From contig VGYT01000006.1 of assembly GCA_016872895.1 (NCBI GenBank), forward strand, positions 1 through 38,881: 38,881 bases of DNA, given 5' to 3'. This document shows, in pieces, positions 6,929 through 16,610 of this stretch. The first letter of the stretch is position 1. Each line of letters begins with the position of its first letter. The translations under genes and the position numbers were made by a program. The stretch comes from Planctomycetota bacterium (GTDB lineage: Bacteria; Planctomycetota; Phycisphaerae; FEN-1346). Under the pieces are notes generated by a model that did not search any database, had not been told where the DNA came from, and saw only the letters and a list, made by a program, of their open reading frames with translations.

Positions 6929-8563
6929 ATGGCAACTGCACATCCGGCTGGGCGTCAGAGGTGGTTGACGGCGGCGGGTTGGCTGCTGCTCCTGGCGGGG
7001 CTGGCGGCAACCTACGCCCAGACCTTCGCCGAGATGTGGCGGCGGTGGTTCCCCGCCTGGCACCATGCGCACCTGGGCCTTTATGACCGCATCGTGGGCG
7101 GCGAAAGTTACTACACGCACGGCCCTGTTGTGCCGCCGGTCAGCCTCATCATCGCCATCCTGCTCATCCGCCACACGCGCTTGTCCGTCCGGCCGCAGCG
7201 GCTCCTGGGCCTGCTGGTGCTGGCCGCAAGCCTGGCGGTGCACCTTGCGGCGTGCTTCGCGCGGGTGAACTTCGTGAGCGGTTTCAGCCTGATCGGCGTG
7301 CTGGCCGGGCTGATTCTGATCGTCTGGGGCACGCCGGCCCTTCGCCGCCTGTGGTTTCCGCTTGCGCTGCTGGCGTTCATGGTGCCGCTGCCGGAGGTCT
7401 CGATTGCGCAACTCAACTTCCGCCTGAAACTTCTGGCGGCGGACTGGGGCGTGTCGCTGGCCGGCGCGCTGGGCGTCATCGTCGAGCGGTCGGGCAACCA
7501 GGTGCTGCTGGAGGGCGACAAGACGTTCGTCATTGCGAACGTGTGCAACGGCCTCCGGACGCTGATCAGCCTGCTGGGCTTCGGGGCCATATATGCGTAT
7601 GTCTGTAAACTGAGGGGATGGTGGCGGCTGGCGCTGTTCGCCATGTCGGTGCCCGTGGCGGTGGCCAGCAACTCGCTGCGAATCGTCGGCCTCATCGTCG
7701 TGGCGGACGTCTGGGACGTCCCGACGGCAGCAGGCTGGTACCACGACACCTCCGGCATTCTCATCTACCCCGTCGCCTTCGCCATGATGTTCGGCATCGA
7801 GCGCCTCGTGCTGTGGGCGCGGAAGGCCGTTGGGAAACCGGCCACGGTCGAACCGCTGTTCCACGATGTCCTTCGCGGGCCGGGGGACGACGACCAGTGG
7901 CCGCGCATGGCCCACGCCGTGGGCGGGCGCGCTGGTGCGGCGGCCGTTGCTCTTCTGCTTGTCGTCGGCGGCGTCACCTTGGCGCTGAACCGCTCTGTTC
8001 CTTCCGTGTGGAACCAGGCGCTGGCCCGCGCGGCCATGCCCACGGCGCTGGAGATGGACGGGCGCCGCTGGGAGAGTTACGACCTCGTCATGGACGACCG
8101 CACGCTGGATATCCTCGAGACGCGCGACTATCTCTACCGCCGCTATTTCAGCCCCGGCTTGCAGCCGGTGGACTTCTGCGTGATCTTCAGCCGCGACAAC
8201 CGCAAGGGCACCCATCCGCCCGACCTCTGCCTCGAAGGCGGAGGCCAGGACATCGTTGAGAAGCGCGACGTCGTCCTCCCCAACGTCGAGGGACGCGGCG
8301 AAGTGCGCTGCCGCGCCCTGGTCGTCCAGACGGGGACCAGCCGTCAGCATTTCCTGTATGTCTATAAGTGCGGAGATGAGTACACGCCCAGTTTCTGGCG
8401 GCAGCAGTTCGCCATTTTCGCCAACGGCCTGCTGGGGCGCAGCGCCAGCGGCGCGCTCATCCGCGTCTCCACGTCGGCCGACGACAACGCCGAGGCCGCC
8501 AACCGCCGAACCATGATGATGCTTGGCATCGCGCTTCCATACCTGGACCGCGCACTGCCGTGA
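6929..8563 (+). CDS. Exosortase fused to an EpsI domain
   Basis: A 544-residue multi-pass membrane transpeptidase-like enzyme for PEP-CTERM proteins. About eight hydrophobic helices span residues 12-300. The exosortase catalytic triad is visible: Cys206 in VCNGLRTL, Arg251 in SNSLRIVG and His272 in WYHDTSG. From about residue 369 a periplasmic EpsI/DUF3485-type domain follows (ALEMDGRRWESYDL ... KGTHPPDLCLEGGGQD). Fusion of the two is common in exosortase A-type proteins. The active-site segment reads VCNGLR rather than the usual ACSGLR, which may mark a planctomycete subfamily. The start has AGGA about 9 bases upstream. The 106 bases before it hold only a short hairpin. A substrate candidate is the PEP-CTERM protein at 775-1521. 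Confidence 0.88.
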   Translation: MATAHPAGRQRWLTAAGWLLLLAGLAATYAQTFAEMWRRWFPAWHHAHLGLYDRIVGGESYYTHGPVVPPVSLIIAILLIRHTRLSVRPQRLLGLLVLAASLAVHLAACFARVNFVSGFSLIGVLAGLILIVWGTPALRRLWFPLALLAFMVPLPEVSIAQLNFRLKLLAADWGVSLAGALGVIVERSGNQVLLEGDKTFVIANVCNGLRTLISLLGFGAIYAYVCKLRGWWRLALFAMSVPVAVASNSLRIVGLIVVADVWDVPTAAGWYHDTSGILIYPVAFAMMFGIERLVLWARKAVGKPATVEPLFHDVLRGPGDDDQWPRMAHAVGGRAGAAAVALLLVVGGVTLALNRSVPSVWNQALARAAMPTALEMDGRRWESYDLVMDDRTLDILETRDYLYRRYFSPGLQPVDFCVIFSRDNRKGTHPPDLCLEGGGQDIVEKRDVVLPNVEGRGEVRCRALVVQTGTSRQHFLYVYKCGDEYTPSFWRQQFAIFANGLLGRSASGALIRVSTSADDNAEAANRRTMMMLGIALPYLDRALP

Positions 8564-8582
8564 ATCCGGAGGAGGAGGTCAT

Positions 8583-11500
8583 ATGCGACGCGTCCTTCTG
8601 ATCCTGATCATCCTGGGCGTCCTGGGCGGGCTCGCCCTGGCTATCGCCTGGTACCTGCACCAGGGCACCACTGCCAAACTGCTCGCGCGGTCGGAACTGG
8701 CCATGCGCGGCCAGCAGTACGATCGCGCAATGGAACTGGCCGACGCGGTTATCGCGAAGGAGCCGGCGAACTGGATGGGCCACTACCAGCGGGCCCAGGC
8801 GTGTCTTCACCTGGGACGGTACGACGAGGCCCGCGCCTCGCTAGGGGAGGCGGCAAAGCACGGCCCCACCGGCGTGACCGTCGAGTTGGCCGTGGCCGAG
8901 ACGCACGCCATGCCCGCGCGGCAGTCGCTGGCGTCGGCGGAGTCTCCGGTCAGCGTTGCGAGCCTGACGCAGGCGATCAGCGGCCTGCGGCAGGCCAACG
9001 ATTTCCTCGCCGGCGTCCAGGCCAGGGACGAGACGGACGTCTTGGACCTGCGGCAGGCCGCCGGCCTCAACCTGATCCTGATCGGCTCAGCCCAGCGCGC
9101 CTTGAGCAACAGGTTGGACAAGGAGGCCGATGTTGCCGAGGTTGCCCGCGACCTGAAGACGCGGGACGCGAAGCGCCAGGCCGCCCAGGATGCCCTGGCG
9201 CAGTCCAACGCATCCGTCGGCGCCGCCGTGGACGTCCTGCTGGACGTCGTGAAACGCGACCCGAAACGCGGCGCGGCCGCCCGCGCGCTCGTGGAGCAGT
9301 GCATCAGCCGCAACGACCGCCAGATGCTGGCCGCCGTCCGCCAGGCGATCATGTCCCAGGCCGACCCTCCCGTTGTGGCCGCCGTGTTGCTCATCATGCA
9401 CGATGCACATGCCGCCGACGACACACGAACCACCGCCGAAGACGCCCAGAGGCTCCAGGGGGCCGCCCGCGAACTCGACGCCATCCTCGGCAGGCATCCG
9501 AAAGACATCGAGGCGAAACTGGCGCGGGCCGAAACGGCCCTGCGCCTTTCCGACTTCGCCCGCGCCCAGGCGCTCTGCGAAGAGGTGATTGAGGCCAAGC
9601 CGGCCCAGGACCAGCAGGGCCGGGCCAGGTTCATCAACGCCCGCGTCCTGATGGCCCTGAACAAATGGGCCGACGCCGAGCGGGCGATGCTGGCGCTGAA
9701 AACCGAATCCCCCGGTCTGGCCGCGGCCCACTACGCCTATGCAATCGCGGCACTGGCCACGGGCAAGAAGGAACTGGCCCGCGAGGCGATGCGAACGGTG
9801 ACGAAACTCGACCCCGCGCACGCGGGCGCCCGCCGATACCTGGCGGAATCGCTCCTGGCTGGCGGATTCGCGCCCGAGGCCTTCCCGGACGCCAAGGCCT
9901 ACTACGATGCGCACCCCGAGGACCCTGTGGCCCTCGGCCTTTACGTGCGCGCCGCCGAGGGGACCGGCCAGACCGGACTGGCCCAGCAGGCCATCGAGAA
10001 AGCCTTGAAAGACCATCCTTCGCGGGCCGACATGCTGCTGGCCGTCTATGATGGGTACAGCCTTCTGGGCATCAGAGACAAGGCCGCGGACGCGGCCCGC
10101 CGCGCGGCCGACTGCAAGCCGGCGAACCTTGTGGAACGACTCGCGGTTGCCCGCGCCCTGGTGCTGACGGACCGGGTGTCCGAAGCCGAGAAGTTGCTGG
10201 GCGATGAACTTGCCCGGGACCCTAAGGACGCCCGCCTCCACTTCGAACTCGCCCGCCTCTACGCCTCAACCGACCGCGCGTTCCAGGCCATCGAGGAATA
10301 CCGCACCGCCGCGGACTTGGACGAGCACAATATGACCTATCAGGAAGTCCTGGCCCGGGCGCTCTTTGACGCCGGCCTGCTGGACGAATGCCTCAGCCAG
10401 TGTCAGGCCATCCTGGGCCGGGACCCGAGCAACACGCTGGCCCCGCGGCTGATCAGCCAGGTGCGGCTCATCCGCGGCGAGATTAACATCGAGGAAATGC
10501 TTCGGCAGGCCGGGCCCGAGGCGCCGGCCGGCCTCTACCTGGCGCAGATTTACCTCTCCAACGGCCTGCCTGGGCGCTGCGTCGAAATCTGCGAGGCCAT
10601 ACTCAAGAAGAAGCCGAACGACGCCGACGCCCGCGTCCTGCTTGGCCAGGCATACCTCGTGCTCGGCCAGGACGACAAGTGCATCGAGCAGTGGGCTGCG
10701 CTCGTGAAGGCGTCGCCGGACCAGTTGACCGCGTACCTGCGGCTGGCGGTCGTCCTGGCCCGGCGGTCGAAGCCGGAGCAGGTCCAGACCGCGCTGGCGG
10801 CCGTGCCCGGCGCGCGGCAGGACATGGTTGACATGGCGATGGGCTGGCTCTTCGACCGGCTGGGCCGCGTCGATGCCGCCGCCGATGCCTACGGCCGTCT
10901 CGCCGGCCGCAAGGGCGCCCCGGAGCAGAGTCAGAACCTTGCGCGGCTGTTCCGGGCGCAGGCGCTGGCTCGCGGCGGGCGCGTGGACCGCGCGCTGGCC
11001 GAACTGGACCTGTTGGCCGCCAGCCGTCCCTGGCAGCGCCAGGCGCTCCTGGGCAAGGCGCAACTGCTGGCCGCGTCCGACCGGGGCAAGGAGGCCGCGG
11101 CCGTCCTGGCGGACCTCCAGAAGATCGCCGCTGAGAGCCAGAGCGGCCGCATGTGGGAACAGATCGCCGCGCTTCACGTCCAGATTCGCCAGATCGACGA
11201 GGCGCTGGCGGCGTGCGACAGGTTGCAGGAACTCCTGCCTTACCACGTGCGGTCCTACTTGATGCGGGCCGCCGTCCTTTCGGATGCCGGCAAGTTGCAG
11301 GACGCCGCCGAGTGCTACCGCAAGGCCATCGAGAGGCAACCGGGGAACTTCCGCATCCATCTTCTGCTCGCCAGGACGCTTGACGCCGACGGCAAGCCCC
11401 TTCTTGCCGTCGAAGCCCTGAAGCGCCTGGAAACGATGGGGCAGACGGGGCGGGCCATCGCCCTCTTTGAGCAGGGCGACATGTTCACGCGATGGGGCGT

Positions 11501-13139
11501 TCAGGCCGACGCCGCCGCCTGCTTCGAGCAACTGGCGAAACTGGGCTACGCGGGCGACCCGCGGCTCCAGCGCGCCCTGGGCCATGCGTTCGCCTGCCTC
11601 GGCATGAAGGACCGGGCGCGGGAAATCCTGGAGAAAATCCCTGAATACGCATCGCAATACGTCTCGGCACGCCAGGCGCTGGCCGACCTGGAGGACACCG
11701 ACGAGGCCAAACTTCAAGTCCTGGGCAGCATCGACCGGGCCAAGCCAGGCCGCCCCTCCGTCCTCGTGCAGGAGATGAGCATCCTCCTGTTGGCCAAGCG
11801 GCCGGCCGACGCCGTAAAGCGGTACCAGGACTTCATCGCCCAGCAGCCCGCCGGGGAGCCCCTGGCAGACGAGGCGCCTTTCCTGGCCTCCCAGGCGCTC
11901 CTCACGGCGAACAACCTCGCGGGCGCGGCCGACCTCGTGCTCCAGATGGCCGAGGACACGCAGAGGCCCAGGTGGCGGCAACTGGCCGCACTGCTCCTGG
12001 CCGAGGACAGGCCCGAAGTCGCCAAGGCCCAGTTGCCGCCGGTGGGCGAGGCGGGAATCTATGAGGCGCTGCTCGGCCTGGCCGTGGCCTCCCACACGGG
12101 CGGCGCGACGGCCCCCTGGAAGGACCGCCTTGCGCAGATTCAGCAGAGTGCCGGGCAGACGACCCCGGCCCCGCCGCTGCCGGCGGCTTACAAGGTGCTG
12201 GCGGCCCTGGCGTCCGGGTCGAAGGCCGAGGCCGAGGCTGAACTGGCGAAGGTCCCCGCCATCACCGGCGTCAGCCGCGGCGTCGCCGCCGAACTGGTGG
12301 CGGCGGCCGGCCGCGACCCGAAGGCCCCCCAGGAGGCGGCCAGGCTGCTTCGCGCCGCCCTTGCCGCCGACCAGGGCATCCCGCTCCTGGCCCAGAAGTG
12401 GGCCATGCAGGCGCTGAAGGCCCGTCCCACATGCCAGTGGGCCGCGGCCCTCGTCATGCAGACCAGGCCTGATGCCGCGATGTCGCAGGAAGTCCTGGGG
12501 ACGCTCCAGCCGGGCGATTGCCCCCTGGCCCGGACAATCCAGGCGGCCCTGGCCTTCAACGATAAGCAATATGACAAGGCGGCGGAAATCTGGGCCGCCG
12601 TGGCCCAGGCCGACTCTGGACACCGCCATGAATCGCTCATGAACCAGGGGCTGGCACTTGAGAAGGCCGGACGCCTGGCAGAGGCCCTTCCGCTTTACCG
12701 CCAGGTCTGGGAGGCCACGCAGAACCCGGCCGCGGCGAACAACGCGGCTTACCTCACGACCCAGTTGCACGCGCAGGATGCGGCCATGCTGGCCGATGCC
12801 CAGAAATGGGCCGAGGCCGCGGTGAAGGCATCCCCTCAGACGGCGGCCTTCCGCGACACCCTGGGCTGGATCGCCCACCTGCGGGGCCGCCACGATGAAG
12901 CCTCGGCCGAACTGTGGCGGGCCGTCAAGGGGCTGCCCGACTCGCCCGAAGTGCACTACCACCTGGGCGCCGTCGAGGCCGCCATCGGACGCAAGGAACT
13001 GGCCCGCTGGCACCTTGCCGCGGCCGTCAGCCTGGGTGAGAAGCAGAAGGCCGGCGACAAGACGGTGGCCGTAGGCGTAACCGAGGCCGTGCGTTCCGCC
13101 CGCGAGGCCCTCGCAAAGATGGAACAGCCCAAGTCGTGA
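8583..13139 (+). CDS. PrsT-like PEP-CTERM-system TPR protein, very large
   Basis: A 1518-residue protein with an N-terminal signal anchor (residues 3-24, LLILIILGVLGGLALAIAWYL) and tetratricopeptide repeats over almost its whole remaining length. Repeats such as LHFELARLYASTDRAFQAIEEY and ARVLLGQAYLVLGQDDKCIEQW are easily seen. The layout matches PrsT-type TPR proteins of exosortase/EPS loci, but it is longer than the roughly 900 residues I recall for that family. It probably acts as a periplasmic scaffold for the EPS machinery. The start at 8583 is supported by a strong GGAGGAGGAGG site; in-frame sequence further upstream lies inside the exosortase gene. Its stop overlaps the next start (GTGA), implying translational coupling. 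Confidence 0.85.
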   Translation: MRRVLLILIILGVLGGLALAIAWYLHQGTTAKLLARSELAMRGQQYDRAMELADAVIAKEPANWMGHYQRAQACLHLGRYDEARASLGEAAKHGPTGVTVELAVAETHAMPARQSLASAESPVSVASLTQAISGLRQANDFLAGVQARDETDVLDLRQAAGLNLILIGSAQRALSNRLDKEADVAEVARDLKTRDAKRQAAQDALAQSNASVGAAVDVLLDVVKRDPKRGAAARALVEQCISRNDRQMLAAVRQAIMSQADPPVVAAVLLIMHDAHAADDTRTTAEDAQRLQGAARELDAILGRHPKDIEAKLARAETALRLSDFARAQALCEEVIEAKPAQDQQGRARFINARVLMALNKWADAERAMLALKTESPGLAAAHYAYAIAALATGKKELAREAMRTVTKLDPAHAGARRYLAESLLAGGFAPEAFPDAKAYYDAHPEDPVALGLYVRAAEGTGQTGLAQQAIEKALKDHPSRADMLLAVYDGYSLLGIRDKAADAARRAADCKPANLVERLAVARALVLTDRVSEAEKLLGDELARDPKDARLHFELARLYASTDRAFQAIEEYRTAADLDEHNMTYQEVLARALFDAGLLDECLSQCQAILGRDPSNTLAPRLISQVRLIRGEINIEEMLRQAGPEAPAGLYLAQIYLSNGLPGRCVEICEAILKKKPNDADARVLLGQAYLVLGQDDKCIEQWAALVKASPDQLTAYLRLAVVLARRSKPEQVQTALAAVPGARQDMVDMAMGWLFDRLGRVDAAADAYGRLAGRKGAPEQSQNLARLFRAQALARGGRVDRALAELDLLAASRPWQRQALLGKAQLLAASDRGKEAAAVLADLQKIAAESQSGRMWEQIAALHVQIRQIDEALAACDRLQELLPYHVRSYLMRAAVLSDAGKLQDAAECYRKAIERQPGNFRIHLLLARTLDADGKPLLAVEALKRLETMGQTGRAIALFEQGDMFTRWGVQADAAACFEQLAKLGYAGDPRLQRALGHAFACLGMKDRAREILEKIPEYASQYVSARQALADLEDTDEAKLQVLGSIDRAKPGRPSVLVQEMSILLLAKRPADAVKRYQDFIAQQPAGEPLADEAPFLASQALLTANNLAGAADLVLQMAEDTQRPRWRQLAALLLAEDRPEVAKAQLPPVGEAGIYEALLGLAVASHTGGATAPWKDRLAQIQQSAGQTTPAPPLPAAYKVLAALASGSKAEAEAELAKVPAITGVSRGVAAELVAAAGRDPKAPQEAARLLRAALAADQGIPLLAQKWAMQALKARPTCQWAAALVMQTRPDAAMSQEVLGTLQPGDCPLARTIQAALAFNDKQYDKAAEIWAAVAQADSGHRHESLMNQGLALEKAGRLAEALPLYRQVWEATQNPAAANNAAYLTTQLHAQDAAMLADAQKWAEAAVKASPQTAAFRDTLGWIAHLRGRHDEASAELWRAVKGLPDSPEVHYHLGAVEAAIGRKELARWHLAAAVSLGEKQKAGDKTVAVGVTEAVRSAREALAKMEQPKS

Positions 13140-14089
13140 ACCCGGAGAATCCTGCTGCCGCCGGCACGCCTTTGCCCTCCGCGGACAGGACGCACATGCT
13201 CAGTTTCGACGTGGAGGAGTACTTCCAGGTCGAGGCTGCCGCCCACGTCATTCCGCGCGACCGGTGGGACTCCACTCCGAAGCGACTCCCGACCGCCGTT
13301 GACCGCATTCTTGAGATGCTGGCATGCCGCGCGGCGACCGCCACGTTCTTCGTGCTCGGCTGGGTCGCGCGGCACGAACGGGACGTCGTCCGCCGCATCG
13401 CCGGGGCAGGGCACGAGATCGCCTCGCACGGCTGGGGGCACCGGATGCTCGGCAGCCTGACGCCGGCGGATTTCCGCCGCGACCTGCTGGACAGCCGCGC
13501 CCTCCTGGAGGACATCGCCGGGCAACCTGTGATGGGTTACCGCGCGCCGACGTTCTCAATCACCCACAAGACGGCCTGGGCGCTGGACATGCTGGCCGAG
13601 GCGGGGTTCGCGTACGACTCCTCCGTCTTTCCCATCCGCCACGACCGCTATGGCGTTCCGGATGCGCCGGTGTGCCCCCACCGTGCCGTCGGCCCGGGGG
13701 GAGGAAGCATCCTGGAGATTCCGCCCCTCACCGTTCGCCTGGCGGGGGCCAACTGGCCCGTGGGCGGCGGAGGGTACCTTCGCCTGCTGCCGGTCCGCTT
13801 CGTGGCGGCGGCCCTGCGCGCTTCCGCTCGCGGCGGGTGGCCGGGCTTGCCACGGCGTCGCCCTGGCGAGCCGGGGATGCTCTACCTGCATCCCTGGGAA
13901 CTTGACCCCGACCAGCCCGTCCTTCCGGTGGGGCGTCTGTCCCGCTGGCGCCATCGCGTTGGCCTTCGCGGGACGGCCGATAAACTGGCGCGGCTTCTTG
14001 CGGAGTTCCGTTTCTCATGCGTGAAGGGGTGCGGCATACTGGAAGTCCCGCCGACGGAGACCTTCAGTTACGGGAATCGGGAATCGTAG
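13136..14089 (+). CDS. Polysaccharide deacetylase, DUF3473 / PEP-CTERM-locus type
   Basis: A 317-residue NodB-fold deacetylase that would remove acetyl groups from the EPS or a related glycan. Motif 1 is LSFDVEEYF (Asp25). Motif 2 is SHGWGH, with His98 and His102 as metal ligands. The family C-terminal part has PHRAVGPGGGSILEIPP and YLHPWELDP. There is no signal peptide. The GTG start at 13136 overlaps the stop of the TPR gene; ATG at 13196, directly before motif 1, is an alternative. Between the domain core and YLHPWE, about ten residues (GLPRRRPGEP) are encoded by a copy of a dispersed palindromic repeat (13841-13872). The gene ends 15 bases from the convergent VanZ-like gene. Confidence 0.87.
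   Translation: MNPENPAAAGTPLPSADRTHMLSFDVEEYFQVEAAAHVIPRDRWDSTPKRLPTAVDRILEMLACRAATATFFVLGWVARHERDVVRRIAGAGHEIASHGWGHRMLGSLTPADFRRDLLDSRALLEDIAGQPVMGYRAPTFSITHKTAWALDMLAEAGFAYDSSVFPIRHDRYGVPDAPVCPHRAVGPGGGSILEIPPLTVRLAGANWPVGGGGYLRLLPVRFVAAALRASARGGWPGLPRRRPGEPGMLYLHPWELDPDQPVLPVGRLSRWRHRVGLRGTADKLARLLAEFRFSCVKGCGILEVPPTETFSYGNRES
13841..13872 (+). repeat. Dispersed palindromic repeat inside the deacetylase gene
   Basis: These 32 bases match 16579-16610 with only two differences. The unit has arms GGCTTGCC and GGCAAGCC; in this copy one arm base differs (GGCGAGCC). It is translated in frame within the C-terminal part of the deacetylase. Confidence 0.75.
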
Positions 14090-14104
14090 TTCGGCAGTCG
14101 GCCG

Positions 14105-16561
14105 TCACGTGGCCGACCAGGGCGACGTGTTCTCTTCCCGCATCGGCGAACCCCGCACGAACGTGTCCACGAACGGCCCGTAGAGCAGCACCCCGGCTAT
14201 GCCGCCCGCCACGGGAAGGATGACCGACGTCATGTCGGCCCCCCCCGCGGGCAGAAACAGTTGTCCCGCCTCAAGCGCAACGGCCGCCGCCGCAACCGCT
14301 ATGGCGGCAACGGCTGCCGATGCGCGGGCCGACTCCTCGCGGGGCCCCGCCAGGCTTCGCGCCAGCAATCCCATCACGGCGAAGGCGGTGAACTCGCGGG
14401 CCACCTGTCCGGCCGCGCTCAGTTCCGACTGGTAGTAGAGGCCCGTCAGGGGCACGCGGACCGACCGGATGACGCCCTGCCACAAGCCGTCCGGCGGCCA
14501 CGCGAACTCCAGCGGCCACCACTTCGTCCACACGATCCCCGCCGTCCAGGCCAGCAGGAGGCCGGCCTTGATCCATCCGCCGTGCCGCGCCCAGAACGGC
14601 GTCTCACAGACGCCCGGCCGCGCCGCCGGGCCGAAATGCATCGCCAGCCATCCCCCCGCGCCTGCGCCGGCTGCGCCCAGCACCACGTCCGTGGCGCTGG
14701 GGTAGCGCGACACCACGAAGAGTTGCAGCAGTTCGATGGCGGCGGCGAAAAGCAGCCCCCAGCCCGCCGCCAACCGCAGCGGATGCCGCCTTCCCCGCGC
14801 CAGGAGAACGATGAGGTATCCTATCGGCGCCATCAGGGCGGCATCCGACAGCACGCCGTAGAGATCCAGTCGCGCCGCATCGGCCAGCGGAATGAGGTTC
14901 ACGTGGCCGTCGCTGAACTTATGATAGACTTCGCTGGGCCGGATCGTCAGGTCGAACGGCAGCAACTGGTACAGGGCCAGCGCCACGGCGTACCCGCTGA
15001 GAATCTTGGCGGCCCGCTCCTCCTGCACGTGTTCCTGCCACAGGCCGCGGGCCCAGCATGTGACCCGCGCGCCCGCCAGGAACCAGATGACGATTCCTAT
15101 GACGCCGCCGGCCGATTCGGCCAGCATGTCGTTGAGCGAAACCGTCCGCGCCGGGAAGTAGAGTTGCGTGAACTCGATGCCCACGCTGAGCGCGGCCGCC
15201 GCCGGCGCGGTGCACAGGGCGATCGCCCAGCGGCGCCGCCGCGAGTTCTCCCGCGTAAGGACGCCCATCGCAAAGAACGTCAGCGGAATGAAAAGCAGCA
15301 GGTTCGCCACCAGGTCGGCGCGGCCGCCGACGAAAATAGACAGGTACGGCGTCCGCAGGAACTGCGAGACGGCCTCGCCGAACGGCCTGCTCTGGAAGTG
15401 CAGCGGCACAAGGCTCCCGTAAACCACGAACGCCAGGTACGCGATCAGCAGGATGCCGTACGCGCGGCCAGGGGCCGCAAGGCCGGACGCCCGCTCGCCC
15501 GCGAGGCCGGCCGGCGGTTCGGCAGGCCCGCGGCGGGTCGGGAGACCCGCCGCGCGGCGGCTCTCCTGAGCCGCCGCGCCCGAGGTGTGCGCCGCCGGCG
15601 CCGCCGCGTATGACGGAACCAGGAGCAGGGCGATCAACTCGCCCCAGGCGAGGGTCGCCACGGCGGCCGTTTGCACGATGCCCCACCGAAGAAACAGGTC
15701 CCACTGCGAGAGGACCGTCTGCCGGTCGGGCCCCAGCAGAAACCGCGCCGCCGGGAACGTGATGCCGTACTTGGTGAGTTCCGGCACGAGTCCCAGTTCA
15801 AGAAGCAGCCAGCCGGGGACCACCAGGATGCCCGTGGCGGCCATCGCCGCCGCGACCCGGCCCGCCGTCGGTTGCCGCCAGGCGTGGGCTAACGCCGCGG
15901 CGTTCAGCCCTATCAGCAAGACCAGCAGCATCAGAAAGACGCCGCCCGGATACGGCTCCGCCCGAATCAACTCGGTCAGGTTGTCGGTGTTCGCCCAGTC
16001 TATGACTACGAAGTGCACCAGCAGCAGGCAGGGGAGGTTGAAGAGCAGCAGCCCCAGGCCCGCCTGCACGCCCCGGAACATGCCGGACTTCCGCCACGCC
16101 CCTACCGCCGCGCTGCTGGCCATCAGCAGAAGCATCGGCCCGCCGTACAGCGCAAGGAAGCGGCAGATGAACTCCCAGTCCCACCCCCAGCCCAGCGTTT
16201 GTGAGCCGAGGATGTCGCCGAGGCTCTCAGTCGTGACGGAAAGACGAAGCATGAACCACGCGGCCAGGGCTGCGCACGCCGCCCACAACGCGGCGCCCAA
16301 CGAATACCGCGGGCTCCGCAGAATCCTGTCAGCCGCCCACGCCGGCGCGAACCCCGTGAAGAGAAGGACCAGCGAAAAGGCGGCGGCCGATACGTCGAGG
16401 CGGCCCTCGGGGAAAAGTTCGCGGACGTTGTACGGAACGCCCGGCGCCCCGATGAGGATCTCCATCGCTGCCGCCGCCGCCGCGACCCCGGCCGCAAACA
16501 GCCCCAGCGCCAGGCCCCGCCGGGGCGGACCGGACGCTGCCGCTGTAGGTTCAAGGCCCAT
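14105..16561 (-). CDS. Polytopic membrane protein with three VanZ-like repeats
   Basis: An 818-residue integral membrane protein with more than 15 hydrophobic segments. Three copies of a VanZ-like pattern occur near residues 463 (EFTQLYFPARTVSLNDMLAE), 609 (ELLQLFVVSRYPSATDVVLG) and 764 (ALEAGQLFLPAGGADMTSVI). Each has E or a related residue, a QL pair, an Asp about ten residues later and a glycine-rich helix. The first two copies also carry an upstream NLLLFIPL or AALMAPIGYL helix. The first about 330 residues are further membrane helices of unknown role. VanZ-family proteins are often found near exosortase genes; their biochemical function is poorly known. The minus-strand gene converges on the deacetylase. 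ATG at 16561 has only a weak purine-rich site upstream. Confidence 0.72.
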   Translation of the reverse strand: MGLEPTAAASGPPRRGLALGLFAAGVAAAAAAMEILIGAPGVPYNVRELFPEGRLDVSAAAFSLVLLFTGFAPAWAADRILRSPRYSLGAALWAACAALAAWFMLRLSVTTESLGDILGSQTLGWGWDWEFICRFLALYGGPMLLLMASSAAVGAWRKSGMFRGVQAGLGLLLFNLPCLLLVHFVVIDWANTDNLTELIRAEPYPGGVFLMLLVLLIGLNAAALAHAWRQPTAGRVAAAMAATGILVVPGWLLLELGLVPELTKYGITFPAARFLLGPDRQTVLSQWDLFLRWGIVQTAAVATLAWGELIALLLVPSYAAAPAAHTSGAAAQESRRAAGLPTRRGPAEPPAGLAGERASGLAAPGRAYGILLIAYLAFVVYGSLVPLHFQSRPFGEAVSQFLRTPYLSIFVGGRADLVANLLLFIPLTFFAMGVLTRENSRRRRWAIALCTAPAAAALSVGIEFTQLYFPARTVSLNDMLAESAGGVIGIVIWFLAGARVTCWARGLWQEHVQEERAAKILSGYAVALALYQLLPFDLTIRPSEVYHKFSDGHVNLIPLADAARLDLYGVLSDAALMAPIGYLIVLLARGRRHPLRLAAGWGLLFAAAIELLQLFVVSRYPSATDVVLGAAGAGAGGWLAMHFGPAARPGVCETPFWARHGGWIKAGLLLAWTAGIVWTKWWPLEFAWPPDGLWQGVIRSVRVPLTGLYYQSELSAAGQVAREFTAFAVMGLLARSLAGPREESARASAAVAAIAVAAAAVALEAGQLFLPAGGADMTSVILPVAGGIAGVLLYGPFVDTFVRGSPMREENTSPWSAT

Positions 16562-16578
16562 CTCTGTCCCGTGTCAGT

Positions 16579-16610
16579 CCGGGCTTGCCCCGGCGTCGCC
16601 CTGGCAAGCC
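16579..16610. repeat. Dispersed palindromic repeat, intergenic copy
   Basis: GGCTTGCC and GGCAAGCC form a perfect 8-bp stem around a 14-base GC-rich loop. This is the sister copy of 13841-13872 and lies just upstream of the VanZ-like gene start. Confidence 0.75.

Noticed and set aside
10266-13013. A 915-codon minus-strand frame opposite the TPR gene
   Set aside because: It is antisense to clear TPR repeats, has low-complexity Arg/Gly/Leu composition and no ribosome site. It is a codon-bias shadow.
14261-15613. Long plus-strand frame antisense to the VanZ-like gene
   Set aside because: The translation is Arg/Pro/Gln-rich without domains. The minus strand gives a coherent multi-helix membrane protein.
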